Shown here in pieces: positions 22,667-30,170 of a DNA stretch of 36,049 bases (the first letter of the stretch is position 1; every line of letters starts with the position of its first letter). The translations under genes were made by a program, and so were the position numbers. This stretch comes from SIG578 sp045655125 (GTDB taxonomy: Bacteria; Bacillota; Clostridia; Oscillospirales; Ruminococcaceae). Where the stretch lies: NCBI GenBank assembly GCA_045655125.1, contig JAZOOR010000028.1, forward strand, positions 1 to 36,049, in the 5' to 3' direction. The notes beneath the pieces were generated by a model. The model saw only the letters and a program-made list of their open reading frames with translations, was not told the origin of the DNA and did not search any database.

Positions 22667-24568
22667 TTATGCGTTAATAATGATAGGCAGTATCATTGGA
22701 TGGCGCTTGGTTTTCTGGAACACATATGATGCCAGAGCATCGCGCACATTTGATTTTATCATAGGCCAGTCTATTGAGCCTGAGCGCAGAGAGTTTTCAA
22801 TAGCATTTTTTGCAACCTCGCGGGCGCTGTCCATAAGCTCTTCCGACTCTCTTACATAAACAAAGCCTCTTGATATAATGTCAGGCCCCGAAACAAGTCT
22901 GCCCGTAGCAGAGCTTATAGCCGCAGCTACTATGATAAGTCCGTCTTCTGCAAGGTGCTTTCTGTCACGCAGAACAATGCTGCCGACATCTCCTACACCA
23001 AGCCCGTCAACAAGAACCTTTCCTGCCTGAACGGTTTCCTTAAATGCAATTTTGTCCTCTCTCAGTTCGATGACTTTTCCGAGGTCTGAAATAACAATGT
23101 TTTCGGAGGGAATACCCATACTCTCTGCAATCTGTGCGTTTTTGCAAAGATGCTTGTATTCTCCGTGAACGGGTATATAGAACTTGGGCTTTACAAGACC
23201 AATCATAAGCTGAAGCTCATTTTTGCAGGCGTGACCAGAAACGTGAACCTCATACATTTTTTCGTAAATAACCTCGGCGCCGAGCCTCATCAGCTCGTTT
23301 ATAACTCTGCCAACAAGCTTTTCATTACCCGGAATGGGCGTTGCCGAAATTATAATAAAGTCATTTGAATTTACCGAAACTTGTCTGTGGTCTCCTGAGG
23401 ACATTCGCGATAGAGCAGACATAGGCTCACCCTGACTTCCGGTAGTAACAATAACCATTTCGTCAGCTCTCAGACGGCCTGCTGAATCTATATCAACAAG
23501 AATGTTTTCGGGGACGGTGAGATAACCCAGTTCAATAGCAGTTTCAACGGTAGCAATCATACTGCGACCTGAAACAGCAACCTTTCTGCCGTACTTTTCG
23601 GCAACATCTATTATCTGCTGAATTCGATGAATGTTTGATGCGAAGGTTGCAATAATAATGCGCCTGCCCTCTGCTCTCTGAAAGAGAGGTTCAAAGGATT
23701 CTCCAACGTGCCTTTCGCTGTCGGTGTAGCCGTGGCGCTCGGCGTTAGTAGAATCTGTCATAAGAGCGAGAACACCTTCGCTGCCAATCTGTGCAAAACG
23801 CGCCAAATCTATCATTCCGCCCTCGATGGGGGTATAGTCCACCTTGAAGTCGCCGGTGTGAACAACAGTTCCAACGGGTGTGCGGATTGCGAAACCGCAG
23901 GCATCGGGAATAGAGTGGTTTACGTGAATAAATTCGGCGCTCATACAGCCAAGGCGCACAACCGAGCCGGGTGACACCACATTCAGATTGGCGCTGCCAA
24001 GTAGCTTGTGCTCGGCGAGCTTGTTCTGTACAAGACCTATGGTAAGCTTTGTTGCGTAAATTGGAACGTTTATAAGCTTTAAAAGATAGGGAAGAGCGCC
24101 GATGTGGTCCTCGTGTCCATGTGTTAAAATTATGCCGCGAATTTTGTCGGCATTTTTTGTAAGATAGGTAAAATCGGGAAGAACAACGTCAATTCCGAGC
24201 ATTTCATCATCGGGAAATGCTATTCCGCAGTCAAGCACAATTATATCGTTTTCATATTCAAAAACAGTAATGTTTTTGCCGATTTCGTTAAGTCCGCCGA
24301 GCATAATTATGCGAAGCGGCGAAGTAGGCACCTTGGGGCGTCTTAACTCAGCTTTTTTTGAAGAGGCAGAATAGCCTTTAGAAGTGCTGTGCCCCCCTTT
24401 TTTTGCCTTTTTCTGTATAGTCTTGCCCTGAGCCTTTTTACTTCTATCGGACGATGCTGTTTTTTTGGGGGCAGCAGCCTTGTTAAAGGATTTTTTGGGT
24501 GCTTTTGCTTTGCGGCGCTCTTTTGCGCCGACGTCTTTTTGCTTTTTTGTAAATTCGGTAGTTGGCAC
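22667..24568 (-). CDS. rnj: Ribonuclease J
   Basis: RNase J of about 633 residues: metallo-beta-lactamase motif H150-G-H-E-D-H155 (HGHEDHIGALPY), a beta-CASP domain with TDSTNAER and the GSQGEPMSAL segment, and a C-terminal domain. It has 5'-to-3' exo- and endoribonuclease activity and matures or decays RNA. Before the catalytic domain there is a Lys/Ala/Ser-rich extension of about 83 residues (KKAKKGGHSTSK etc.), probably disordered and RNA-contacting. I prefer the GTG at 24568, which follows GGAGGT, over the ATG at 24586, whose first codons would themselves be that ribosome site. It is first in the eight-gene operon. Confidence 0.93.
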   Translation of the reverse strand: MPTTEFTKKQKDVGAKERRKAKAPKKSFNKAAAPKKTASSDRSKKAQGKTIQKKAKKGGHSTSKGYSASSKKAELRRPKVPTSPLRIIMLGGLNEIGKNITVFEYENDIIVLDCGIAFPDDEMLGIDVVLPDFTYLTKNADKIRGIILTHGHEDHIGALPYLLKLINVPIYATKLTIGLVQNKLAEHKLLGSANLNVVSPGSVVRLGCMSAEFIHVNHSIPDACGFAIRTPVGTVVHTGDFKVDYTPIEGGMIDLARFAQIGSEGVLALMTDSTNAERHGYTDSERHVGESFEPLFQRAEGRRIIIATFASNIHRIQQIIDVAEKYGRKVAVSGRSMIATVETAIELGYLTVPENILVDIDSAGRLRADEMVIVTTGSQGEPMSALSRMSSGDHRQVSVNSNDFIIISATPIPGNEKLVGRVINELMRLGAEVIYEKMYEVHVSGHACKNELQLMIGLVKPKFYIPVHGEYKHLCKNAQIAESMGIPSENIVISDLGKVIELREDKIAFKETVQAGKVLVDGLGVGDVGSIVLRDRKHLAEDGLIIVAAAISSATGRLVSGPDIISRGFVYVRESEELMDSAREVAKNAIENSLRSGSIDWPMIKSNVRDALASYVFQKTKRHPMILPIIINA

Positions 24569-24605
24569 TATAAATATTACCTCCATTTTGAAATTCGGTT
24601 CGCTT

Positions 24606-24628
24606 CTGCGGAAAACGCACAGCCGCAG
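24606..24628 (-). promoter_or_regulatory. Hairpin in the rnj 5' leader
   Basis: CTGCGG pairs with CCGCAG over an 11-base loop, in the leader of about 125 nt between the rnj promoter and start codon. No U-run follows. A leader of this length with a stable stem may allow RNase J to control its own message, which is an inference. Confidence 0.4.
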
Positions 24629-24699
24629 TTTGACTTACCGTATATGTAAATTTTATTTTAAGTTCTAAAGAGTATAGTATGACATCTTAATATCAGTTT

Positions 24700-24728
24700 A
24701 TTATACTATATAAAGAAAAATTAGTCAA
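24700..24728 (-). promoter_or_regulatory. Sigma-A promoter of the rnj operon
   Basis: Minus strand TTGACT (24723-24728), 17-nt spacer, perfect TATAAT (24700-24705). It is the only strong promoter seen upstream of the eight-gene run down to ftsH. Confidence 0.85.
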
Positions 24729-24777
24729 GAATTCAAGGCTTATTATTAACAGATTTTGGCAGTATATGCAGAAGAAA

Positions 24778-24810
24778 GCACAGGCAGAGCAATTTTTGCT
24801 CTGCCTGTGC
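24778..24810 (-). terminator. Terminator after the SGNH hydrolase gene
   Basis: Thirteen-bp perfect stem GCACAGGCAGAGC / GCTCTGCCTGTGC with loop AATTTTT; on the minus strand TTTCTTC follows. It separates the SGNH gene from the rnj promoter. Confidence 0.88.
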
Positions 24811-24815
24811 GCTTT

Positions 24816-26039
24816 TTACATTTCGTTTGGTGTGTCAACCGGCGGTGTTTCGGGCTGCGAATTTGCAGGCTCCTCTGGAGCTTGGGGCTCCTGCTGCACG
24901 GGAGTATCTGCACCGCTGCTGACAGTCTCTACAGAGGGTGAGCTTTCAGGCTCTGTCGATACGGGAATAGAAGAATTTTCACCGCTCGAAATTGGTTCTT
25001 GTAAAGATCCTTCACCAGTGTTTTCTGAAGAAGCCGAAGACGAAATGGCGGAAGAAATATCAGAAGGAATATCAGAAGAAGTGTTGGAAGAAATATCCGA
25101 AGAATTCTGAGAAGCTGAAGTGTCGGGGGTCTCTGCGCCCTGCGAGGAGCTACTGCTGCTGATATTTCCCAGATTGGGCATAGTAACCTTAGAGGCTGTG
25201 GAAACCTGAGGGGCGGGCGGAGTAATTGCTCCTATGCGGGTAAATTTTCCGTTGCCTTTAACGGGGTGGGTGAGGATGTAGTTAAAAACAGCCTCGTAGC
25301 CTTTGCGGCTCAGGTGTATTCCGTCACCCGAAAATTGACCCTGCAAAAAACCATTTTGGTCGGTAAGAGCCTCATAAGTGTGTAGAAAATAGCAGTTTTC
25401 TTCTTTTGCAAGCTCTGCGAGTTTTTGGTTTGCATATGCAACGTACTTGTTGCAGGCAGGCTTGCCGTTGTTAATTGCCCAATTTTCTGTTACAGGAAAA
25501 ATTGACTGAATAATTATAATGCTGTCGGGTGAAGCTCTTTTTATTTTTGTGAGCAACGCGCGATAGTTGTCGTAAAAAGAATCAGATTTGTAGTTGTAAA
25601 TGGCGTTGATGCCGAGAGTGACATAAATTTTTGAGGGCTTTGCTATGGCGAGGGCATCTGAAATACTATAGCCCTGTGTCCTTGATGTGTAAACGCATTT
25701 AGATGTCAGCGCCGTTCCTTGATGCAGACCGATTTTTGCAAAAACGTGGTCAAAGCTCAGGTACCCGTATGATGCCATACCGTAGGTTATTGAATCTCCT
25801 ACCATAACGGTATCGTCAAAATAGTCCCAATCCTCAGCCTTTTCAACCTTTGAGATGGTGTCGCCGACTTGTGCAGAATGTCCAATCTGAGAAAATCCGC
25901 CCAAAAAGCTGTCGGAGTGCCAGTCAAACCCCGAAAGGAAAATGGCAACCGAGCCGAAGACAACAAGCAACGCACATACAATAACTGTTGAAAGCATTGA
26001 GGCGCTTAAGACTTTTTTATTTTTGTTTCTGTAATTCAT
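24816..26039 (-). CDS. SGNH/GDSL hydrolase, membrane-anchored, with Ser/Pro/Glu-rich tail
   Basis: A 407-residue protein with one N-terminal membrane helix (about residues 12-36) and an extracellular SGNH domain (about residues 70-265). Block I VMVGDSITYG gives S83, block III is LGINAIYN, and block V SGDGIHLS gives D238 and H241. Such domains hydrolyse esters of sugars, lipids or peptidoglycan O-acetyl groups. The last 135 residues are low complexity, dominated by Ser, Pro, Glu and Thr (SSDIS-type repeats near residues 310-345), probably a wall-spanning disordered tail. No LPXTG or repeat wall-binding domain is visible. Its own promoter and terminator flank it. Confidence 0.86.
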   Translation of the reverse strand: MNYRNKNKKVLSASMLSTVIVCALLVVFGSVAIFLSGFDWHSDSFLGGFSQIGHSAQVGDTISKVEKAEDWDYFDDTVMVGDSITYGMASYGYLSFDHVFAKIGLHQGTALTSKCVYTSRTQGYSISDALAIAKPSKIYVTLGINAIYNYKSDSFYDNYRALLTKIKRASPDSIIIIQSIFPVTENWAINNGKPACNKYVAYANQKLAELAKEENCYFLHTYEALTDQNGFLQGQFSGDGIHLSRKGYEAVFNYILTHPVKGNGKFTRIGAITPPAPQVSTASKVTMPNLGNISSSSSSQGAETPDTSASQNSSDISSNTSSDIPSDISSAISSSASSENTGEGSLQEPISSGENSSIPVSTEPESSPSVETVSSGADTPVQQEPQAPEEPANSQPETPPVDTPNEM

Positions 26040-26072
26040 ATTTTCATCTCTTGATTTTTAATTTACCGAAAT

Positions 26073-26101
26073 ATTTTAGCACGAAAAACTATAATATGCA
26101 A
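26073..26101 (-). promoter_or_regulatory. Sigma-A promoter of the SGNH hydrolase gene
   Basis: Minus strand TTGCAT (26096-26101), 17-nt spacer, TAAAAT (26073-26078), 34 nt before the ATG. Confidence 0.68.
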
Positions 26102-26143
26102 ATTTATTTTTGCGCTCGTGAGAAATAATATTTCGCCGCCGTT

Positions 26144-27178
26144 TTAAACAATAAATCCGCCGCCGAGCACCTTTTCATCAATATAAAAAACGGCTGACTG
26201 TCCCGGTGCGGGAGCTGATGCGGGAGACATAAAAGAAACCTTTACTCTGCCGGAGCCAATCGGCGTTATAAGCGCACTCTGTGGACGCGCTGCAGAGCGG
26301 ATTTTAACATCTGCCATAATAGGCTCGCAAAGGCTGCCGCAAAGCATAAAATGACAGTCTTCGACCTCGATTTCGCTCCTCATTTGTCCGCCTGCATAGG
26401 TAAGATAAACCGCGTTTGTCTGGGGGTCTATTCTATTTACAAAAACAGGCTGACCGAGTGAAATTCCAAGCCCCTTTCGCTGTCCTACAGTGTAGTGAAT
26501 GATACCCTTGTGACGAGCTATGGGAGCGCCCTCGGGGGAAATAAAATCGCCCTCGGGAGATTTTCCGCCGTGCGCTTCAATATATGCCGAGTAGTCGCCT
26601 TGGGGGATAAAGCAGTTTTCCTGACTGTCGGGGGTATCTGCACAGAAAAGCGAAAGCTCTGCCGCTTTTTTTCGTACATCGTCCTTGGAAAACTCGCCGA
26701 GCGGTAAAATCAGCTTTGAGAGAATGTCCTGAGAAAGCCTGTAAAGCATATAGGATTGGTCACGCGCCGCCGAAGTAGCTTTTCTTATAAAAAACCTTTG
26801 GTTTTCACATCCAACTTGGGCATAATGCCCTGTTGCAATATAGTCGCAACCCTCGCGGTCAGCCACCTCTCTTAAGTGTTTAAACTTGATAAGAGGATTG
26901 CAGATAACACAAGGATTTGGGGTTTTTGCGTTTTTGTAGTCGTTTATAAATGGCTCGATAATGAGCCGTTTAAATTCTTCTCTTAAATCCAAAACAGTAA
27001 TGGGGATTTCTAAAGCTTCAGCGGCTTTTTTTGCTGCAGAAACAGTATCCGTGTGCGCGTCAGACATCTGCATAACGACAGAGCGGACATAGTAGCCTGC
27101 CTCTTTTAAAAGCTCGGCGCAAACCGATGAATCAACTCCGCCCGAAAGAGCGAGCATAACGGTTTTTCTGCTTTGCAT
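26144..27178 (-). CDS. mnmA: tRNA-specific 2-thiouridylase MnmA
   Basis: A 344-residue enzyme that makes 2-thiouridine at U34 of tRNA-Lys, -Glu and -Gln. PP-loop SGGVDS (residues 12-17), the first catalytic cysteine C90 in NPCVIC, and the second at C189 in DSQENCF; TGHYA and the ARDQSYMLYRLSQ segment are family hallmarks. A beta-barrel C-terminus ends VLGGGFIV. Length is slightly below the usual 355-370. An AAAGGAGG ribosome site precedes the ATG. It follows rnhA by 18 nt and shares its promoter. Confidence 0.95.
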   Translation of the reverse strand: MQSRKTVMLALSGGVDSSVCAELLKEAGYYVRSVVMQMSDAHTDTVSAAKKAAEALEIPITVLDLREEFKRLIIEPFINDYKNAKTPNPCVICNPLIKFKHLREVADREGCDYIATGHYAQVGCENQRFFIRKATSAARDQSYMLYRLSQDILSKLILPLGEFSKDDVRKKAAELSLFCADTPDSQENCFIPQGDYSAYIEAHGGKSPEGDFISPEGAPIARHKGIIHYTVGQRKGLGISLGQPVFVNRIDPQTNAVYLTYAGGQMRSEIEVEDCHFMLCGSLCEPIMADVKIRSAARPQSALITPIGSGRVKVSFMSPASAPAPGQSAVFYIDEKVLGGGFIV

Positions 27179-27196
27179 TATAGAGCCTCCTTTAGC

Positions 27197-27631
27197 TTAA
27201 AGATTTTTATAGAAAGAAACGGCGAGGGCATCGCAACGCTCGTTATAAGGGTGTCCGGCGTGACCTTTAACCCATACAAGAGAAACCTTATGAATTTCAA
27301 AAAGTGACAGGAGCTTGTCCCATAGATCAGGATTTAAAGCGGGCTTGTTGTCGCTTTTTTTCCAGCCTCGGCTTTTCCAGGAGGCTGCCCAGCCTTTTGA
27401 GATGCCGTCAACAAGATACTTTGAGTCGGAATACAAGGTAACCTCACAAGGCTCGCGCAGCGCCGAAAGTCCCTCGATAGCCGCGGTAAGCTCCATGCGG
27501 TTGTTGGTGGTGTTTTCCTCACCGCCGCAAAGCTCTTTTTCGTGATTTCCGTATTTTAAAATGGCTCCCCATCCGCCTGGACCGGGATTATTTGAGCAAG
27601 CCCCGTCTGTATAAATCTCAATTTTTTTCAT
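27197..27631 (-). CDS. rnhA: Ribonuclease HI
   Basis: A 144-residue RNase HI that cuts RNA in RNA-DNA hybrids. The DEDD active site is complete: D9 (YTDGACSNNPG), E47 (NRMELTAA), D69 (YSDSKY) and D134 (ERCDALA), with H124 in the KGHAGH loop. I chose the ATG at 27631 (MKKIEIYTDG) because it matches the family start and has a GGAGAG ribosome site; a frame open to 27661 adds ten unsupported residues. It heads a two-gene unit with mnmA. Confidence 0.96.
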   Translation of the reverse strand: MKKIEIYTDGACSNNPGPGGWGAILKYGNHEKELCGGEENTTNNRMELTAAIEGLSALREPCEVTLYSDSKYLVDGISKGWAASWKSRGWKKSDNKPALNPDLWDKLLSLFEIHKVSLVWVKGHAGHPYNERCDALAVSFYKNL

Positions 27632-27675
27632 AAATGCCGCTCTCCGATTTTCGTAAAACATTAAATGTACTTTTT

Positions 27676-27704
27676 ATTATAATATATTTTGCCCAAGTAA
27701 ACAA
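27676..27704 (-). promoter_or_regulatory. Sigma-A promoter of rnhA-mnmA
   Basis: Minus strand TTGTTT (27699-27704), 17-nt spacer, perfect TATAAT (27676-27681). It lies divergent to the rsmD promoter 44 nt away. Confidence 0.7.
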
Positions 27705-27747
27705 GAGTGTTTTTTAATGGAAATATTTTTCACTTAAAAATTATGTG

Positions 27748-27776
27748 TTGACAAAGTGACGTTTTTGTTTGATAAT
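27748..27776 (+). promoter_or_regulatory. Sigma-A promoter of rsmD-coaD
   Basis: Perfect TTGACA (27748-27753), 17-nt spacer, GATAAT (27771-27776). Confidence 0.8.
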
Positions 27777-27836
27777 ATATATAATAGCAGGTTATACTTA
27801 TGTGTGTATTTTGAAAAGAAAAGGAAGAAATGCGGA

Positions 27837-28394
27837 TTGAGAGTAATTGCCGGAGATAAAAAAGGTAGGCGGCTTATGGCGCCTGAGGGTCTTGATACAA
27901 GGCCGACGTCGGACAAGGTTAAAGAAGCTCTGTTCAGCATAATCCAGTTTGAGCTTGATGGCGCCGATTTCCTTGATTTGTTTGCGGGCAGCGGACAGAT
28001 GGGAATAGAGGCTCTCAGCCGCGGAGCCAACCACGCGGTTTTTGTCGATTCAGGCAAAAAACCTTGTGAATGTATCCGCCAAAATCTTGCCTCAACGGGC
28101 CTTTTGGGCTGCGGCGAGATTGTATGCCGCGGTGTTCCTGAATTTCTTTCCTCCTGCTCTAAAAGGTTTGACATTGTCTTTATGGACCCTCCTTATAGTG
28201 AGGGATTGATTGAGCCTATTTTTGAAAGCGTAACCGAAGTTGCGCGTGAGGGTGGCGTTATAATCTGTGAAATTCCTTGCGGTGCCGAGCTTCGCGAGCG
28301 AATAAACGGATTTACCCTGCGCCGCCGCTATCGCTATGGTAAAACCGAGCTTGCGCTTTATAGAAAAGAGAACGCACAGACAGAAATTTACTGA
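27837..28394 (+). CDS. rsmD: 16S rRNA (guanine(966)-N(2))-methyltransferase RsmD
   Basis: A 185-residue Rossmann methyltransferase that methylates G966 of 16S rRNA. The start (M)RVIAGDKKGRRL, the SAM motif FLDLFAGSGQMGIEALSRG (about residues 45-63), and the catalytic DPPY (117-120) are all family hallmarks. The start must be TTG at 27837: it follows AAGGAAG by nine bases and gives the family N-terminus. The nearby ATG at 27830 is in another frame, and the in-frame extension up to 27756 would include the promoter. It is followed by coaD after 16 nt, a classic Firmicutes pair. Confidence 0.95.
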   Translation: MRVIAGDKKGRRLMAPEGLDTRPTSDKVKEALFSIIQFELDGADFLDLFAGSGQMGIEALSRGANHAVFVDSGKKPCECIRQNLASTGLLGCGEIVCRGVPEFLSSCSKRFDIVFMDPPYSEGLIEPIFESVTEVAREGGVIICEIPCGAELRERINGFTLRRRYRYGKTELALYRKENAQTEIY

Positions 28395-28410
28395 TATAAG
28401 AGGAAAAATT

Positions 28411-28914
28411 ATGAATCTTGCTATTTGCCCCGGCAGCTTTGACCCTATCACAAAGGGCCACGTGGATATTATACGTCGAGCTTCAAAGCTTTTTGATAAG
28501 GTTATTGTGCTTGTGCTTACAAACCCCAAAAAGAACCCCACATTTTCTATTGAGGAGCGCTGCCGCCTTATTGAAAAGGTTTTTGCGGATACCGATAACA
28601 TTGTTGTAGATGCTGACGGCGGTCTTTTGGCTGATTACGCGAAAAATGTCGGAGCAACGGCTATTGTCAAGGGTCTTCGCGCTATGTCTGATTTTGAATA
28701 TGAATTTCAGATGGCGTTGACTAATAAAAAACTTAATTCTGATCTTGAAACGGTTTTCTTAACCTCTTCGGCGGAAAATATGTATCTGAGCTCAAGTATA
28801 GTTCGTCAGGTTGCTAGTTTCGGCGGAGATATTTCGGCATTTGTGCCCGAGGAAATTCTTTTGGATGTTGAAAATGTACTAAAAATAAATCAAACAAATG
28901 GAGGAAAAGAATAA
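28411..28914 (+). CDS. coaD: Phosphopantetheine adenylyltransferase
   Basis: A 167-residue nucleotidyltransferase for the fourth step of coenzyme A synthesis (4'-phosphopantetheine + ATP to dephospho-CoA). It has the GSFDPITKGH motif (residues 8-17), VKGLRAMSDFEYEFQMALTN for pantetheine binding, and the ENMYLSSSIVRQ block that replaces the ISST signature. The ATG at 28411 has an AGAGGAAAA ribosome site. The TAATG overlap with the next gene indicates coupling. Confidence 0.97.
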   Translation: MNLAICPGSFDPITKGHVDIIRRASKLFDKVIVLVLTNPKKNPTFSIEERCRLIEKVFADTDNIVVDADGGLLADYAKNVGATAIVKGLRAMSDFEYEFQMALTNKKLNSDLETVFLTSSAENMYLSSSIVRQVASFGGDISAFVPEEILLDVENVLKINQTNGGKE

Positions 28915-29390
28915 TGAATGTAGACGATATGGTAGATCTGCTCGACGATATGTTTGAGGACTCTGTTAAGATGCCGCTCACGGGCGGCAAATGCCTTATT
29001 GACTCACAAAAGGCTCGCGACCTTATTGATGACATTCGTATGAATCTGCCTCAGGAGATTCGTCAGGCGAAGGCTATCGTTGCTGACCGCGGCGAAATCA
29101 TTTCTATTGCAAAGCAAGAGGCAGAGGATATTATCCGCAATGCCGAGGAGCGTGCAAGAAACATCATTAACAAGGATGAGCTTGTAATTCAGGCTCAGAA
29201 CCGCGCAAACGAAATTCTTTCTCAGGCACACCAGAAATCCCGCGAGGTTCGTCAGGCTGCAAATGATTTTGCGGATGAAATTCTAAGAAATGCCGAGGAG
29301 GTTCTTGCAAAAAGCACCGCCGAGGTAAAGCAAACCCGTGCATCGCTTCGCAACAAGCGTATGGGCGCAAATTCGGGCGCTCAGGAATAA
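28914..29390 (+). CDS. Coiled-coil protein of unknown function downstream of coaD
   Basis: A 158-residue soluble protein, probably almost wholly alpha-helical after residue 40. The middle (about residues 45-145) is rich in Ala, Glu, Arg and Asn with heptad-like spacing (AKQEAEDIIRNAEERARNII, QNRANEILSQAHQKSREVRQA), resembling the stalk subunits of ATPases or DivIVA-type proteins; such resemblance is common for coiled coils and is weak evidence. The N-terminus VDDMVDLLDDMFEDSVKMP is acidic. I know of similar proteins next to coaD in Clostridia, without a function. Start overlaps coaD by one base, with GGAGG nearby. Possible role: septum or membrane-associated scaffold (speculative). Confidence 0.8.
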   Translation: MNVDDMVDLLDDMFEDSVKMPLTGGKCLIDSQKARDLIDDIRMNLPQEIRQAKAIVADRGEIISIAKQEAEDIIRNAEERARNIINKDELVIQAQNRANEILSQAHQKSREVRQAANDFADEILRNAEEVLAKSTAEVKQTRASLRNKRMGANSGAQE

Positions 29391-29408
29391 TTTTTTAAGC
29401 TTTGAAAC

Positions 29409-29422
29409 CGACCGAAAGGTCG
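29409..29422 (+). terminator. Short terminator after the coiled-coil gene
   Basis: CGACC/GGTCG with a GAAA tetraloop followed by TTTTCTTTTTTTG. The stem is short but the loop and U-run are strong. Confidence 0.75.
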
Positions 29423-29523
29423 TTTTCTTTTTTTGTTTTTTTATGCTGCCAAATCCGTTTTTACTACCTAAAATCTCCGCTGCTGCTTGCAATGGGAAAT
29501 TCAAAAGTAACCGGGTTTTTTAA

Positions 29524-29565
29524 AGAGGCAAAAAATGGCATTACAGCGCCATTTTTCGCCTCTTT
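29524..29565 (+). terminator. Second, long terminator hairpin before mraZ
   Basis: A two-part stem, GAGGC (29525) with GCCTC (29558) and AAAAATGGC (29531) with GCCATTTTT (29548), followed by a T-run. The stretch 29423-29523 between the two terminators holds no feature I can support. This double stop isolates the division cluster from rsmD-coaD. Confidence 0.85.
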
Positions 29566-29616
29566 TTTTGTCGCGAAAAAAGTTTGAAAAAATATAAAAA
29601 ATATTGCTAAAAGCCC

Positions 29617-29646
29617 TTGACTTTTGGTGGGTGTTTGGAGTATAAT
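29617..29646 (+). promoter_or_regulatory. Sigma-A promoter of the mraZ division cluster
   Basis: TTGACT (29617-29622), 18-nt spacer, perfect TATAAT (29641-29646). The start point would lie within the first operator repeats. Confidence 0.82.
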
Positions 29647-29681
29647 AGGTGCATAAAGGTGGAAGATGGTGAAAAAAGGTG
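29647..29681 (+). promoter_or_regulatory. MraZ operator: four (A/T)GGTG repeats at exact 10-bp spacing
   Basis: AGGTG at 29647, AGGTG at 29657, TGGTG at 29667 and AGGTG at 29677 repeat every ten bases, immediately behind the -10 box. MraZ is known to bind direct repeats of a short TGGG/GTGG-type core spaced one helical turn apart and to repress its own operon. The position over the transcription start fits repression. Confidence 0.85.
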
Positions 29682-29735
29682 ATTATTCACTGTTTCACCC
29701 CATAAACAGAAATTAACGAAAGGCAGGGAATACTG

Positions 29736-30158
29736 ATGCTGGTAGGCAAGGCTCAGAACACAATAGATACAAGCGGCAGAATTATTTTTCCTGCCGGCTT
29801 CAGAAAAGAAATGGGCGAAAAGATTTATCTTTCAAAAGCCCTGTTTGATAACTGCCTTTGCGCGTACAGCGAAGAAGAGTGGAAAAATGTCTGCGACAGC
29901 CTGAAAAAGTTCCCAAGAGCAAAGGTTCGTCAGGTTGAGAGCTGGCTGTTTGGCAGCGCCTGCACCCTGACACCCGATAAGCAGGGCAGAGTTTTTATTT
30001 CAAATGAGCTTATCGAGCACGCAGGGCTTCGTCAGGATGTTGTTTTTGTCGGAATGGGCTCAAGAGTTGAGGTCTGGGATGCTGAGAAATACAGCGAAAT
30101 GTATGCAAGCCTTGATTCTGATGAGATTGCCGATATTCTCACTCAGCTCGATTTTTGA
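29736..30158 (+). CDS. mraZ: Transcriptional regulator MraZ
   Basis: A 140-residue protein with two SpoVT/AbrB-like halves: the first carries AQNTIDTSGRIIFPAGFRKEMG, the second SACTLTPDKQGRVFISNELIEHAGL, each with the D-x-x-GR core. MraZ forms a ring and regulates the division/cell-wall cluster. Length is normal. The start ATG follows CGAAAGGCAGGG. It heads the cluster mraZ-rsmH-ftsL-spoVD-murF-mraY, with its own operator repeats upstream. Confidence 0.96.
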   Translation: MLVGKAQNTIDTSGRIIFPAGFRKEMGEKIYLSKALFDNCLCAYSEEEWKNVCDSLKKFPRAKVRQVESWLFGSACTLTPDKQGRVFISNELIEHAGLRQDVVFVGMGSRVEVWDAEKYSEMYASLDSDEIADILTQLDF

Positions 30159-30170
30159 TAGGTTGCGATT

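Noticed and set aside
24766..25110. Open frame on the plus strand encoding a Glu/Ser repeat protein
   Set aside because: It is the antisense shadow of the Ser-rich tail of the SGNH hydrolase and of its terminator.
27756..27836. N-terminal extension of rsmD
   Set aside because: The first codons would overlap the promoter (-10 at 27771-27776) and the family starts at the residue encoded by TTG 27837.
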